Source: CG2-30-68-42 sp037440385
GTDB taxonomy: Bacteria > Pseudomonadota > Gammaproteobacteria > Burkholderiales > Rhodocyclaceae
Direction: 5' to 3'
DNA: 64,000 nucleotides
Assembly: GCA_037440385.1 (NCBI GenBank)
Contig: JBBIUI010000004.1
Coordinates: 4,402-68,401 of the forward strand
Under the pieces are notes generated by a model, which was not told the origin of the DNA, made no database searches, and worked only from the letters and a program-made list of their open reading frames with translations. Both the position numbers and the translations under genes were made by a program. Each line of letters begins with the position of its first letter. Within the stretch, counting starts at the first letter, position 1. Below are positions 52,324-60,593 of the stretch, piece by piece.

Positions 52324-53530
52324 CCTGCGTTGCGCGGGCGGCGGCCAGCACCGCGAGCCCGGCCGCGAGCAGCAGTGCATCGGCCGGCTCGGGTACGGCC
52401 TGCACGGTCCAGCTCACCGTCTGCTCCAGGCTGGAACTGTCCGCGCGCACCCATCCCGCGACCGGATCGAAACCGGTCGGATCGAACGCGCGCACGCTGA
52501 CCGTATGGGTGCCGGGCGCATAGCCGAGATCGGCCAGCCGGAAAGTGGCCGCATTCGCTCCCGCGACCCGCGCGCCATCGACATACCACTCAAGCTCGAT
52601 CACCGCGGGGTCGATCTGATCGACCCACAGCGTCGCGGTATCCGGCACCGGTGCCGCATTGTCCAGCCACGCATCGAGCGGGTCGACCAGCGCATACAGG
52701 TCGAGGACGATCTTCTCGCGCGCCACCGCGTCGAAGGGCTGCCCCAACGTGCGCATCGCGGAGTTCGACGACGGGCGATACAGGCCGCTGTCGTAATAAC
52801 GCGCGCCCTGGTAGGCGCCGATGACGCCGATGCCGGGCTGATCGTAGCCGAGCCAGCGCGACCACTTCGCACCGGTGGGATCGGCGGTCACGTTGACCTC
52901 GTCCGGTTCCAGGCCGGCATAGGGGCCGGGAATGCCGCCGTATTCATCGGCCAGTCCGCTGAAGGAATGTCCGGTCTCGTGCAGCGCGATCTCGTGGCTC
53001 GCGGCATTGCCGCCCGCGTACACCGCGAGAGGACCCCCGGAGCCGCCGTAGCGGCTGTCATTGACCGTCACGAATTTCATCTGCGCGATGAGACCGGTGC
53101 CCGCGAGCGCCGCATCGAGCGCCGCTCCGGCCTTCGTGCCATCTATCGTCAGCAGCCGCTCGGTGACGCCGTCGCCGTAGTAGGTCGCATCCAGTGCGGT
53201 ATCGCGGAAGATTCCCAGCGGCGGCACGTCGGCCCCCGACTCGTTCGAGACGACATCGGCCCGGAACACGTTGAAGTAGCCGCGGTAACGGTAGAACGGA
53301 TCGCGGCCGGGCGCAAACATGTAATCGACATAGGACGCGACGTCGGCCGCGTAGACGCCGTTCGCGATGTCGCTGCTCGTGTAGCCGTCGCCGAGGAACA
53401 CGACATCGACGCGGTTCGCCGACGGGCCGCCGGCGACGAGCCCGCGCATCGACGCGAGCGCGGTGCTACCCCAGGCCGCCAGCGCGGCCGCGAGCAGGGC
53501 CGTGGCGAGGTTGCGTGCGTAGCCGGACAT
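52292..53530 (-). CDS. Secreted M64-family metallopeptidase with PEP-CTERM sorting tail
   Basis: A 412-residue exported protein. The signal peptide covers about residues 1-27; the M64 (IgA peptidase-like) domain follows with HEIALHETGHSF, where H184-E-T-G-H188 is the zinc HExxH site and D195 a possible third ligand. A beta-sandwich region (about 300-375) precedes VPEP at 379-382, a hydrophobic stretch and a basic tail, the PEP-CTERM signal cleaved by exosortase. The tail ends in a longer-than-usual TQASGTRRSSRR. The frame ends on the opposite strand inside purU. The ribosome site GGGAGGA precedes ATG 53530. The protease's substrate is unknown. Confidence 0.87.
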   Translation of the reverse strand: MSGYARNLATALLAAALAAWGSTALASMRGLVAGGPSANRVDVVFLGDGYTSSDIANGVYAADVASYVDYMFAPGRDPFYRYRGYFNVFRADVVSNESGADVPPLGIFRDTALDATYYGDGVTERLLTIDGTKAGAALDAALAGTGLIAQMKFVTVNDSRYGGSGGPLAVYAGGNAASHEIALHETGHSFSGLADEYGGIPGPYAGLEPDEVNVTADPTGAKWSRWLGYDQPGIGVIGAYQGARYYDSGLYRPSSNSAMRTLGQPFDAVAREKIVLDLYALVDPLDAWLDNAAPVPDTATLWVDQIDPAVIELEWYVDGARVAGANAATFRLADLGYAPGTHTVSVRAFDPTGFDPVAGWVRADSSSLEQTVSWTVQAVPEPADALLLAAGLAVLAAARATQASGTRRSSRR

Positions 53531-53616
53531 CCGTCCTCCCTGTCAAGCGTCGGCGCCGCGAGCGAAACGCGACGCCGGGGTTCCCGAACCCGGCGAACGG
53601 GCCGCGGCGCAGACGA

Positions 53617-53642
53617 CGAGACCGCCCGTGAAGGCGGTCTCG
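53617..53642 (-). terminator. GC-rich hairpin after the PEP-CTERM surface protein gene
   Basis: A perfect 10-bp inverted repeat (arms 53617-53626 and 53633-53642, loop of six bases) begins 15 bases after the stop of the PEP-CTERM surface protein and before the peptidase gene. No T-run follows on the reverse strand, so termination may be partial, letting some transcript reach the peptidase gene, or the stem may stabilise the upstream mRNA. Confidence 0.5.
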
Positions 53643-53657
53643 AGGCTGCCGCGCCGG

Positions 53658-54542
53658 TCAGCCGCGCCGCCGGCGAGCCGCCAGGACGCCCAGCATCGCG
53701 ACACCGACCAGCGCGAGCGAGCCCGGCTCCGGAACGCCCGGCGGCGGCGGGGGCGGCGGCGTGCCGGGGCTGTGCGTGCCGCCCAGCGTCGCGATCTTGA
53801 CGTAGTCGTGGTTGCTCGAGCTCGAACCGTTCGTACAACCGTTCGAGTTCGTCGATCCGCTGAAGTCGGTGCACCCGGCCGACGAGAAAGTCGAGTTGTA
53901 CGCGGTGATCAGCCAGTAGCGCGACTCCTTGTTCGACGCATTGACGGCTCTCGTGCTGGTGCTCAGATCGGCGTAGTTGCCGATGACCTCCCAGCCCTTG
54001 CCAGCACCGTCGTTGTCGTCGAGTTGGGCAAACGTGAAGCCGCCGGGGGCTGCGTACGGCTGCGTGGTGCTGGTGTAGGCGAGCAGGCTGATGTCGGAAT
54101 CATTGCTGGTCCAGCCCAGCCTGATGCTGCCGAGCGCGATCGAGGTGCCGAAATCGAACAGGATCGCATCGTAGCGCCCGTTGTTGTCCATCGAATGCTC
54201 GGGGCTGCCGCCTTCACCCGGATCCTCCCCGGAGGCCGCATCACGGTTGGTGACGCCCAGGCCTCCGCTGTAGCTGCCCAGGTATGCGGTCTCGATGGAA
54301 CGTGGACTGCTCGACGAGGTGTCGCTCCATGCCGAAGCGGTCGCAGTGACCGACGGGCCGCCCGATGGCACCGAACTCGAATCCGTGGTCGAGCGGGTGT
54401 TCCCGTTGCCGCTGCCCGAGGACGTACAACCGGACGAGCAGGTGAAATCCCAGGAATACGAATAGGTCGTCGCCTGCGCCGGAGCGCCCGCCAGCCAGGC
54501 ACCGATTCCCAGTATCGCCGCACAGAGCATGTTCCGTTTCAT
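53658..54542 (-). CDS. PEP-CTERM surface protein (XDP1-like), Ser/Gly-rich
   Basis: A 294-residue secreted protein. The signal peptide covers about residues 1-24 (cut after APAQA). The Ser/Thr/Gly/Asn-rich body has four or more cysteines in short motifs (CSSGC, CTDFSG, NGCTN) and one Pro run (about 260-267). The C-terminal PEP-CTERM signal has PEP at 271-273, a hydrophobic helix and the RRRRG end. The overall pattern resembles exosortase-dependent surface proteins of the XDP1 type, though no database comparison was possible. A GAGGAC ribosome site precedes the ATG. The promoter lies at 54602-54617. Confidence 0.85.
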   Translation of the reverse strand: MKRNMLCAAILGIGAWLAGAPAQATTYSYSWDFTCSSGCTSSGSGNGNTRSTTDSSSVPSGGPSVTATASAWSDTSSSSPRSIETAYLGSYSGGLGVTNRDAASGEDPGEGGSPEHSMDNNGRYDAILFDFGTSIALGSIRLGWTSNDSDISLLAYTSTTQPYAAPGGFTFAQLDDNDGAGKGWEVIGNYADLSTSTRAVNASNKESRYWLITAYNSTFSSAGCTDFSGSTNSNGCTNGSSSSNHDYVKIATLGGTHSPGTPPPPPPPGVPEPGSLALVGVAMLGVLAARRRRG

Positions 54543-54601
54543 GGTCAGGTCCTCGTCAATACTCGCGTCGCGCGCGTCGCAACACTTGTCGGTTCAATCC
54601 A

Positions 54602-54617
54602 AGCAAATCCCGGTCCA
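54602..54617 (-). promoter_or_regulatory. Sigma-54 (RpoN) type promoter upstream of the PEP-CTERM surface protein
   Basis: Read on the reverse strand the site is TGGACCGGGATTTGCT: the -24 GG and -12 GC are exactly ten bases apart and the TTGCT element is perfect. A second TGGACCG copy lies 17 bases further upstream (complement of 54628-54634), where the -12 would be TTGAT, so only one is fully formed. The predicted start is about 48 bases before the gene. Sigma-54 control by PrsK/PrsR is known for PEP-CTERM genes. Confidence 0.75.
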
Positions 54618-54708
54618 TCAATATTCGGTCCATTCAAAACAACGAGTTGCAACATGCTACGGCAGGACGTACGGCCTGAGCGTAAAAATTCCCGACATTC
54701 GCCGGGCG

Positions 54709-57516
54709 TCATGATCCCGCGAGCTGCTGCATCAGCCTGCGTGCTTCGTCCGCGTGTTGCATCGTTCGGCCGGGCTTGAGCGCTTCGGCGAGTTCCTGCC
54801 GGGCCTCCTCGCGCCGGCCGGCTTTCGCCAGCGCAACCGCCAGGTGATAACGGATTTCGCCGTTGTTCGGACTGCGCAAGCTGGCCTCGCGCAGCTGGCG
54901 CAGCCCCGCGTCGACCTTGCCCTGCGCGAGCAGCGTCCATCCATAGGTGTCGATGAAATCCGGCTCGTTCGGGTTCATCCGGAAGGCCTTTTCCGCGATG
55001 GCCAGTGCGCCCGCATCGCCGAGCTCGTTCATCGCCCACGCGAGGTTGTTGAGCAACCCGGCATCCTCTCCCTGCTGCCGGATCGCCTTCTCCAGCACCG
55101 AGCGCGCCGCCTTGAAATTGCCCGCGCGCAGGTAGGCGGTGGCGAGGATGCGCAGTCCCATCGGCTGCTGCGGGTTCGCCCGTACCCAGCCCTCGAGGAA
55201 TTCGATGCCCTTGGACACATTGCCCGACAGCGCCCACGCGTGGAACAGGCGCGCAGCGGTTTCGTGGTCGGCGCGCTTCGCCAGCGCGGCCCGGTAGTCG
55301 GCGATCGCCTCCGCATACTGCTTCTTCGCGAGGGCGACGTCGCCCAGCAGGCGCGGTCCGACATCGAGATTCGGGTGCTGGCCGGCGAGGTTCCTCGCCC
55401 GCTGCTCGGCCTTGCCGGTATCGCCGCGCGCGAGCTCGATCTCGGCCAGTTCGACCTGGGCCGGCACGTAGTCCGGCTTGGCCGACAGCGCCTTCTCCAG
55501 GCTGTAGGCGGCCCCTGCGGTATTTCCGGCCGAACGTTGCAGCCGGGCGATGCGCACCTGCGCGGGCGCGTCGTATTCGGCCAGCACCGTCATGCGGTCG
55601 AACACGCTGCGTGCGGATTTCGGCAGCCCCGCGGCGACGCTGGCCCGGCCCAGCGCGGAGAGCACCGCGAGGTTGTCCGGATTCAGCCCGTCGAGCTCCT
55701 TGGCGAGTGCGAGCGCCTTGTCGGTGCTGCCCGCGCGCAGGTGCAGATCCACCGCAGCGATGCCTGCGCGCACGTCCTTGCGATCGAGCGCCCGGATCTT
55801 TTCCAGCCATTCCATCGCCTGTGCGCGACGGCCGGTCGCGTCCTCCACGCCGGCGAGCTCGAACATCGCCTGCGTGTTCTTCGGCTGCTCGCGCAGGATC
55901 GCCTGGAAGCGCTCGCGCGCGGCCTGCGGCCTGCCCTCGGCGAGATCCAGCTTGCCGAGGTTGAGCCGCGCGGCGACGAAGTTGGGCTCGAGCGAGATCG
56001 TCCGCTCGTAGGCGGTTCGGGCGCCCTTGCGGTCTCCGGCGGCGGCGCGCGCCACCGCCAGCAGGTTGTACACGGCGGCCGTTCGCGGCTCGCGCTTCGC
56101 CATCTGCTGCGCGATCTCGACCGCCTTGTCCGGCTCCCCCTTTTTCATGTACAGGATCGCCAGCGCATAGCCCGCGCGGCCCTGCCCCGGGTTTTTCCGG
56201 TAGACGCGTTCGAGCTGCTCCATCGCGGCATCGGTGCGACCGGCGCTCATCAGGCTGAACCCGAGCGAGCTCTCCAGTGCGGGTGGGGCATTGCCCGCCT
56301 GCGTCGCGCGCTCCAGGTAGGCGGTGGCACGGTTGTGATTGCCCCGGGCGGTGTAGGCGGCAGCAAGCATCGACAGGATCTGGGGGTCGTTCGCGGAGAG
56401 CTTCTCCGCCGGCTCCAGCATCGAGATCGCCTGCGCGGTATTGCCCTCGGCCAGCAGGATGGACGCCAGCAGCTTGCGCGCGCCGGCGTGGCGGGGGTTC
56501 TGCCTGACGTAGCTCTCGAAGTGCCCCTTGGCCTTCTCCGGCTGATTCAGGCCGTGATGGGCGAGCCCGCCCAGCAGCAGGAGCTGCGGCTTGCGGTTGA
56601 GCAGCTCCGGCGGCAGGGGATCGATGAATTTCGTCACTTCGACGAGCAGCGCACGGGATTCCTTGACCCTGCCCTGTTTGGAAGCGAGCACTGCGGAAAG
56701 GTAATTGGCGCGCGGCTCCAGCGGATGGAGCTTGCGCAGTTCGGCGAGGTCGACGGCCGCCTCCGCCTCGCGTGCGAGATCGAGCAGCAAACCGGCCCGC
56801 GCGATGCGTGCGTCCAGGTAGCCGGGATCGAGCTTCAGCGCGGCCGAGTACGCTTCGTGGGCCGCCCGCGCATTCCCGGCCACATGCTGGACCGAGCCGC
56901 TCGCGTACCAGGCCGGAGCATGGCCGGGCGCCAGCCTGATCGCTTCGTCGGCGGACTTGACGGCAGCCTGCAGGTTGCCCGCATGCAGCATCAGCATCGC
57001 GTGCGATGTCGCGACCGGGCCCGAGCGGGGATCGAGCCGGCGGGCTTCGTCCAGGATTTCGAGGGCCTCCTTCGATCTGCCCAGCTCGGAGTACGCCCCC
57101 GCGCGCAGCAACAGGATTTCGAGTCGTTGCGGCGCCGCCAGCCCCTCGCCGGTAGCGTTCTCCAGCAGGTGCTGGTACTTGCCCTGGTCGAACCACGCCT
57201 GCGCGAGCGGCACGGCCACGACGGAACGGTCGACGCCGAGCCGGATCGCCTGGTTGAAGGCGACCTCGGCCGGCCCCGGCTCGCCCTGGCGCAGATGGCC
57301 GCGGCCCAGCAGTACGTAGGCGGGCAGCAGCCTGGCGTCCTGCTGCAGGGCGTTCTTGAGCTGGATGATCGCGCCCGCGGTGTCGTTCTTCTCGAAACGA
57401 ACGAGGGCGTCCTCGTAGAAGCGCGCGGCCTTGTCGGCTTCGGCTCCGGCGTCGAACGGCAGCAGCGCGCCAGCCAGCAGCGCCGCGATCAGGAGCCGGC
57501 GGGGACTTGTGCTCAT
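54709..57516 (-). CDS. prsT: PEP-CTERM system TPR-repeat protein, PrsT-like
   Basis: A 935-residue exported protein: signal peptide about residues 1-26, then some twenty tetratricopeptide repeats from about residue 30 to the end (recurring A-xx-Y--A-------DP or NP turns). Its size, order of repeats and location next to PEP-CTERM genes match the PrsT family, which belongs to exosortase/EPS loci, where it may act in export or assembly of polysaccharide. A start six codons upstream (57534) is equally possible; neither has a clear ribosome site. No eps, prs or exosortase gene adjoins it here. Confidence 0.85.
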   Translation of the reverse strand: MSTSPRRLLIAALLAGALLPFDAGAEADKAARFYEDALVRFEKNDTAGAIIQLKNALQQDARLLPAYVLLGRGHLRQGEPGPAEVAFNQAIRLGVDRSVVAVPLAQAWFDQGKYQHLLENATGEGLAAPQRLEILLLRAGAYSELGRSKEALEILDEARRLDPRSGPVATSHAMLMLHAGNLQAAVKSADEAIRLAPGHAPAWYASGSVQHVAGNARAAHEAYSAALKLDPGYLDARIARAGLLLDLAREAEAAVDLAELRKLHPLEPRANYLSAVLASKQGRVKESRALLVEVTKFIDPLPPELLNRKPQLLLLGGLAHHGLNQPEKAKGHFESYVRQNPRHAGARKLLASILLAEGNTAQAISMLEPAEKLSANDPQILSMLAAAYTARGNHNRATAYLERATQAGNAPPALESSLGFSLMSAGRTDAAMEQLERVYRKNPGQGRAGYALAILYMKKGEPDKAVEIAQQMAKREPRTAAVYNLLAVARAAAGDRKGARTAYERTISLEPNFVAARLNLGKLDLAEGRPQAARERFQAILREQPKNTQAMFELAGVEDATGRRAQAMEWLEKIRALDRKDVRAGIAAVDLHLRAGSTDKALALAKELDGLNPDNLAVLSALGRASVAAGLPKSARSVFDRMTVLAEYDAPAQVRIARLQRSAGNTAGAAYSLEKALSAKPDYVPAQVELAEIELARGDTGKAEQRARNLAGQHPNLDVGPRLLGDVALAKKQYAEAIADYRAALAKRADHETAARLFHAWALSGNVSKGIEFLEGWVRANPQQPMGLRILATAYLRAGNFKAARSVLEKAIRQQGEDAGLLNNLAWAMNELGDAGALAIAEKAFRMNPNEPDFIDTYGWTLLAQGKVDAGLRQLREASLRSPNNGEIRYHLAVALAKAGRREEARQELAEALKPGRTMQHADEARRLMQQLAGS

Positions 57517-57677
57517 GGGATGTACGGGTGACATCGTGGGAAGTCTAGACCGGGCTCCGGTGCGCGCACGCGAAGCAGGTCACGTTCGCGCCGTCGATCA
57601 CGCTCTCGGCGCGGGGCACGCTCGCGTCGCTCGGACCGAAGCGAAGTCCCGCCGGCGGGCGGCGCGGTGTGCGAGGC
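57517..57677. other. 161-base gap before the TPR gene
   Basis: The space between the TPR gene and the cobalamin-binding-type gene, which are codirectional. No sigma-70 or sigma-54 promoter of good quality was recognised on the reverse strand, so how the TPR gene is transcribed is unclear. Confidence 0.4.
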
Positions 57678-58523
57678 TCAGCCGATGGCGAGCCGCTCGC
57701 GCAACCGCGCGAGGTCGCGCAGCCCGGCGATGGCGCGGCTGCCGTACCACGACGTCATTTCGCCGTCGATGAGCTCGACCGGCTTGCCGGCGAGCCGGTC
57801 CATCCTCGCGATGTCTGCCACGTCGCGCGCGCGGAAGCGATAAGGCTCGCTCGGCAGCAGCACACGCTCGACCTGCCCGAGCCACGGCTCGTCGAGCCGC
57901 AGCACCGGATAGCGCGCATCGGCCGCCTCCGGCAGGCTGTCCCAGCCGGCGGCGGCCATCGTGGCCGAGATGTAGGTATCGCGCGCGATGCCGATCCAGG
58001 GATCGCGCCACACGAGGTAGAGCACCCGCTGGCGCGCGAGCCTCGCCGCCACCTCGTGCAGCGCGCCGAGCGATTCGCGCGCGAGGGCGGCGAGCCGCAA
58101 CGCCTGCCGCTCGCAGCCGAAGATGGCGCCGAACAGCGCATACAGCGCCAGGTTGTCCTCGGGTCGCAGCGGATGCGTGACGATCACATGCGGCACGAAC
58201 GTGGCCATCTGCGCCACGTCCTCGCGCCGGTTCTCGTCGATGTTGACGATCAGGTGCGTGGGCGAGAGCGCGCGCACCCGATCGATCTTCACGTCCTTGG
58301 TCCCGCCGACCTTGGGAACGTGCCGCAGCGCCTCGCGCGGATGCACGCAGAAGCCGGTACGCCCGACGAGCTTTGCGCCCAGCCCCAGCTCGCACACGAG
58401 CTCCGTCAGGCTCGGCACCAGGCTGACGATGCGCACGCGGCCGGTGGCGGGCGCATGCCGCGTACCGGCCGCATCGACGAGCGGCGATTCGGGTGATGCG
58501 CGCCCCGGCAGGCGGTGCGTCAC
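57678..58523 (-). CDS. Cobalamin-binding-type helical backbone metal receptor protein (BtuF-like)
   Basis: A 281-residue BtuF/FhuD-type periplasmic-fold protein without an evident signal peptide: it begins in a low-complexity N-terminus, then VRIVSLVPSLTELVCELGLG and GRTGFCVHPREALRHVPKVGGTKDV, the substrate-binding core of this family. It may bind cobalamin or another corrinoid, or act as an enzyme-like variant; the transporter partners (btuC/btuD) are not in the window. The start overlaps the SDR stop by four bases (ATGA). Confidence 0.82.
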   Translation of the reverse strand: MTHRLPGRASPESPLVDAAGTRHAPATGRVRIVSLVPSLTELVCELGLGAKLVGRTGFCVHPREALRHVPKVGGTKDVKIDRVRALSPTHLIVNIDENRREDVAQMATFVPHVIVTHPLRPEDNLALYALFGAIFGCERQALRLAALARESLGALHEVAARLARQRVLYLVWRDPWIGIARDTYISATMAAAGWDSLPEAADARYPVLRLDEPWLGQVERVLLPSEPYRFRARDVADIARMDRLAGKPVELIDGEMTSWYGSRAIAGLRDLARLRERLAIG

Positions 58524-59287
58524 GGCGGCAGGCCGCGCGGCTTGCGGCCCGCGCGTTCGAACAGCGGATCGAAGATCGCGTCGGGCAGCATCCGCAGCAG
58601 CTTCGCGACGATCGCCATCTGCCAGGGCACGACCGCGTAGCGGTCCGCGCGCGCGATCACCCTCGCGATGCGCCTCGCGGCCTCGCCGGCCGACAGCAGG
58701 AAGGGCATCGGATAGGGGTTGCCCGCGGTCATCGGCGTGGCGATGTAACCCGGCACGACCGTGACCACGCGCACGCCCGCCGGCCGCAATTCCAGCCGCA
58801 GGCTTTCGAGGTAGGTGATCGCGGCGGACTTCGAAGCGCAGTAAGCGCCTGCTCCGGCGAGCCCGCGAATGCCCGCCACCGAGGCGATGCCTGCCAGCGT
58901 GCCGCGGCGCGCCTCACACATCGCAGCGACGAAGGGATGGAAGCTGTGTACGAGCCCGAGGACGTTGGTGTGCATCACGCGGGCGAATGCCGCGAGGTCT
59001 TCCGGCTGCCCGGTCAGCGTGCCAACCGACACCCCGGCATTGGCGATGACGAGATCCGGAGCCCCTGCGCGCTCGAGGAAGTCGCGCCCCGCCCGCTGCA
59101 TGGCGGCGGCATCGCACACGTCGGCGGGATAGACGAGCGTCCGGCCGGGCAGCCTCGCGGCCAGCTCGCGCAGCGGGCCGGCATGCCGGGCGACCAGACC
59201 GAGGATCGCTCCCCGGCCGGCGTAATGATCGGCGAGCGCGCGGCCCAGTCCGCCGGACGCGCCGGTCAGGAAGACCTTCTGCGCCAT
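58520..59287 (-). CDS. SDR-family oxidoreductase
   Basis: A 255-residue short-chain dehydrogenase. The cofactor motif TGASGGLG is at residues 8-15, NAGVSVG follows, and the catalytic YxxxK occurs in YCASKSAA. The C-terminal helix around ADAIFDPLFERAGRK is membrane-interacting-looking. The substrate is unknown; it is a regular neighbour of dsbA and argS in Betaproteobacteria. It overlaps the corrinoid-binding gene by four bases. Confidence 0.9.
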   Translation of the reverse strand: MAQKVFLTGASGGLGRALADHYAGRGAILGLVARHAGPLRELAARLPGRTLVYPADVCDAAAMQRAGRDFLERAGAPDLVIANAGVSVGTLTGQPEDLAAFARVMHTNVLGLVHSFHPFVAAMCEARRGTLAGIASVAGIRGLAGAGAYCASKSAAITYLESLRLELRPAGVRVVTVVPGYIATPMTAGNPYPMPFLLSAGEAARRIARVIARADRYAVVPWQMAIVAKLLRMLPDAIFDPLFERAGRKPRGLPP

Positions 59288-59320
59288 CGGCCGGCGAGGC
59301 GCACCGTCGCGGGCGCCCGC

Positions 59321-59971
59321 CTACTTCCTGCCGCGCTCCGCGCGCACCTGTACGATGAGCTGGTCGACGACTGCCATCATCGCCTCGTGCGTGCCGGCCA
59401 GGCTGCCGGTGGCGAGATACCTGCCGTCGACGATCAGCGACGGAACGCCCTCGATGCGCGAGGCGCGGGTGAGCTGCTTGGCGCGTTCGAGCTTTCCACG
59501 CACCGCGAACGACGCGTAGGTCTCCTGGAACTTCCTGCGATCGACGCCGTGCTTCTCCAGCCAGGCGGCCATCACCTTCTCGTCGCTGTGCAGCGGCACG
59601 CGCTCCTTGTGGACGGCATCGAACACCGCACGGTGCAGCCGCTCGAGCTGGCCGAGCGCATCGAGCGAGTAGAACAGCTTCGCGCCCGGTTCCCATTCGG
59701 CGCGGAAGATCGCCGGCACGCGACGGTACGCCGCGTCGGCGGGCAGCTTCGCGAGCCAGCGGGCGAGCAGGGGCTCGAGGTCGAAGCAGTGCGGGCAGCC
59801 GTACCAGAAGAACTCGAGCACTTCGATCTTCGCGCCCGACTCGGTGGCGAGCGGCTGGGCGAGCCGCACGTAGTCGCGCGTGGGCACCAGCGCCGCATGC
59901 GCGAGCCGGCCCGTCGCGGCGAGCAGGCTCGATGCCGTGCACACCGCCAGGAAATGCCTGCGATTCGTCAT
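59321..59971 (-). CDS. dsbA: Thiol:disulfide interchange protein DsbA
   Basis: A 216-residue periplasmic oxidase that forms disulfides in exported proteins, re-oxidised by DsbB. The active site CPHC is C59-P-H-C62 within FFWYGCPHCFDLEP; the cis-proline loop occurs in RIEGVPSLIVDGRY. The signal peptide (about residues 1-26) contains N-R-R-H-F-L, which resembles a twin-arginine motif. It lies 13 bases after the SPOR gene. Confidence 0.95.
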   Translation of the reverse strand: MTNRRHFLAVCTASSLLAATGRLAHAALVPTRDYVRLAQPLATESGAKIEVLEFFWYGCPHCFDLEPLLARWLAKLPADAAYRRVPAIFRAEWEPGAKLFYSLDALGQLERLHRAVFDAVHKERVPLHSDEKVMAAWLEKHGVDRRKFQETYASFAVRGKLERAKQLTRASRIEGVPSLIVDGRYLATGSLAGTHEAMMAVVDQLIVQVRAERGRK

Positions 59972-59984
59972 CGTTACCGTCTCC

Positions 59985-60578
59985 TCAGTTGCCTACCTTG
60001 ACCACGCTGGCCTCGATTCCGTTCGCAGACAGCGTGGCACGCACATGGTTCATGTCCTCGGGTTTGGCGAACGGCCCGAGGCGCACCCGGTGCAGGGTTC
60101 CGCGATCGGGCAGGATCACCTGCTGGACACTCGCCTCGATCCCCATCAACGCCAGACGCGCCTTCAGGTTGTCCGCATCGGCGGGGTCCTGGAACGCGCC
60201 CAGCTGCAGGAACAGCTCGGGCGCCGGCGCGGGCTTGGGTTCGCCGGCCGGAGCTGGAACCGCGTCCTCGCCGCCGGGCAGGATCTTGTAGAAATCGAAG
60301 CGCGGCTTCTCGATCGGCTTGTCGCCCGGCTTGCCGGGCAGCGCGATCGGTTCCTGCGCGGACGGGCTCGCCGGCGGCGCCGGCTTGGGCTCCGAGCGCT
60401 TCTCCTTCTCGGCCTCCGGACCGAACAGCCGTTCCTGGAATGGCACCGGCGTCTTGTTGATGTACCACGCGATGCCGAATGCGACGAGCACGCCGATGAC
60501 CAGACCGAGGAACAGGCCGGCGAGCATGCCTCCGCGGGCGCGTCCCGGAATGCCCTGCGATCGATCGTGGACCCGCAT
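59985..60578 (-). CDS. SPOR-domain membrane protein
   Basis: A 197-residue protein with one transmembrane segment (about residues 18-38, MLAGLFLGLVIGVLVAFGIA), a Pro/Lys/Glu-rich linker (about 50-115) and a C-terminal SPOR domain (about 120-197) that binds septal peptidoglycan lacking stem peptides. The layout (short cytoplasmic N-terminus, periplasmic SPOR) matches DedD/FtsN-like division proteins. It lies 15 bases after argS. Confidence 0.9.
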   Translation of the reverse strand: MRVHDRSQGIPGRARGGMLAGLFLGLVIGVLVAFGIAWYINKTPVPFQERLFGPEAEKEKRSEPKPAPPASPSAQEPIALPGKPGDKPIEKPRFDFYKILPGGEDAVPAPAGEPKPAPAPELFLQLGAFQDPADADNLKARLALMGIEASVQQVILPDRGTLHRVRLGPFAKPEDMNHVRATLSANGIEASVVKVGN

Positions 60579-60593
60579 CGCCGTCGCCCCGCG

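Noticed and set aside
54754..57531. A 925-codon forward frame opposite the TPR gene
   Set aside because: The reverse frame has a clean signal peptide and regular TPR repeats; the forward frame has neither.
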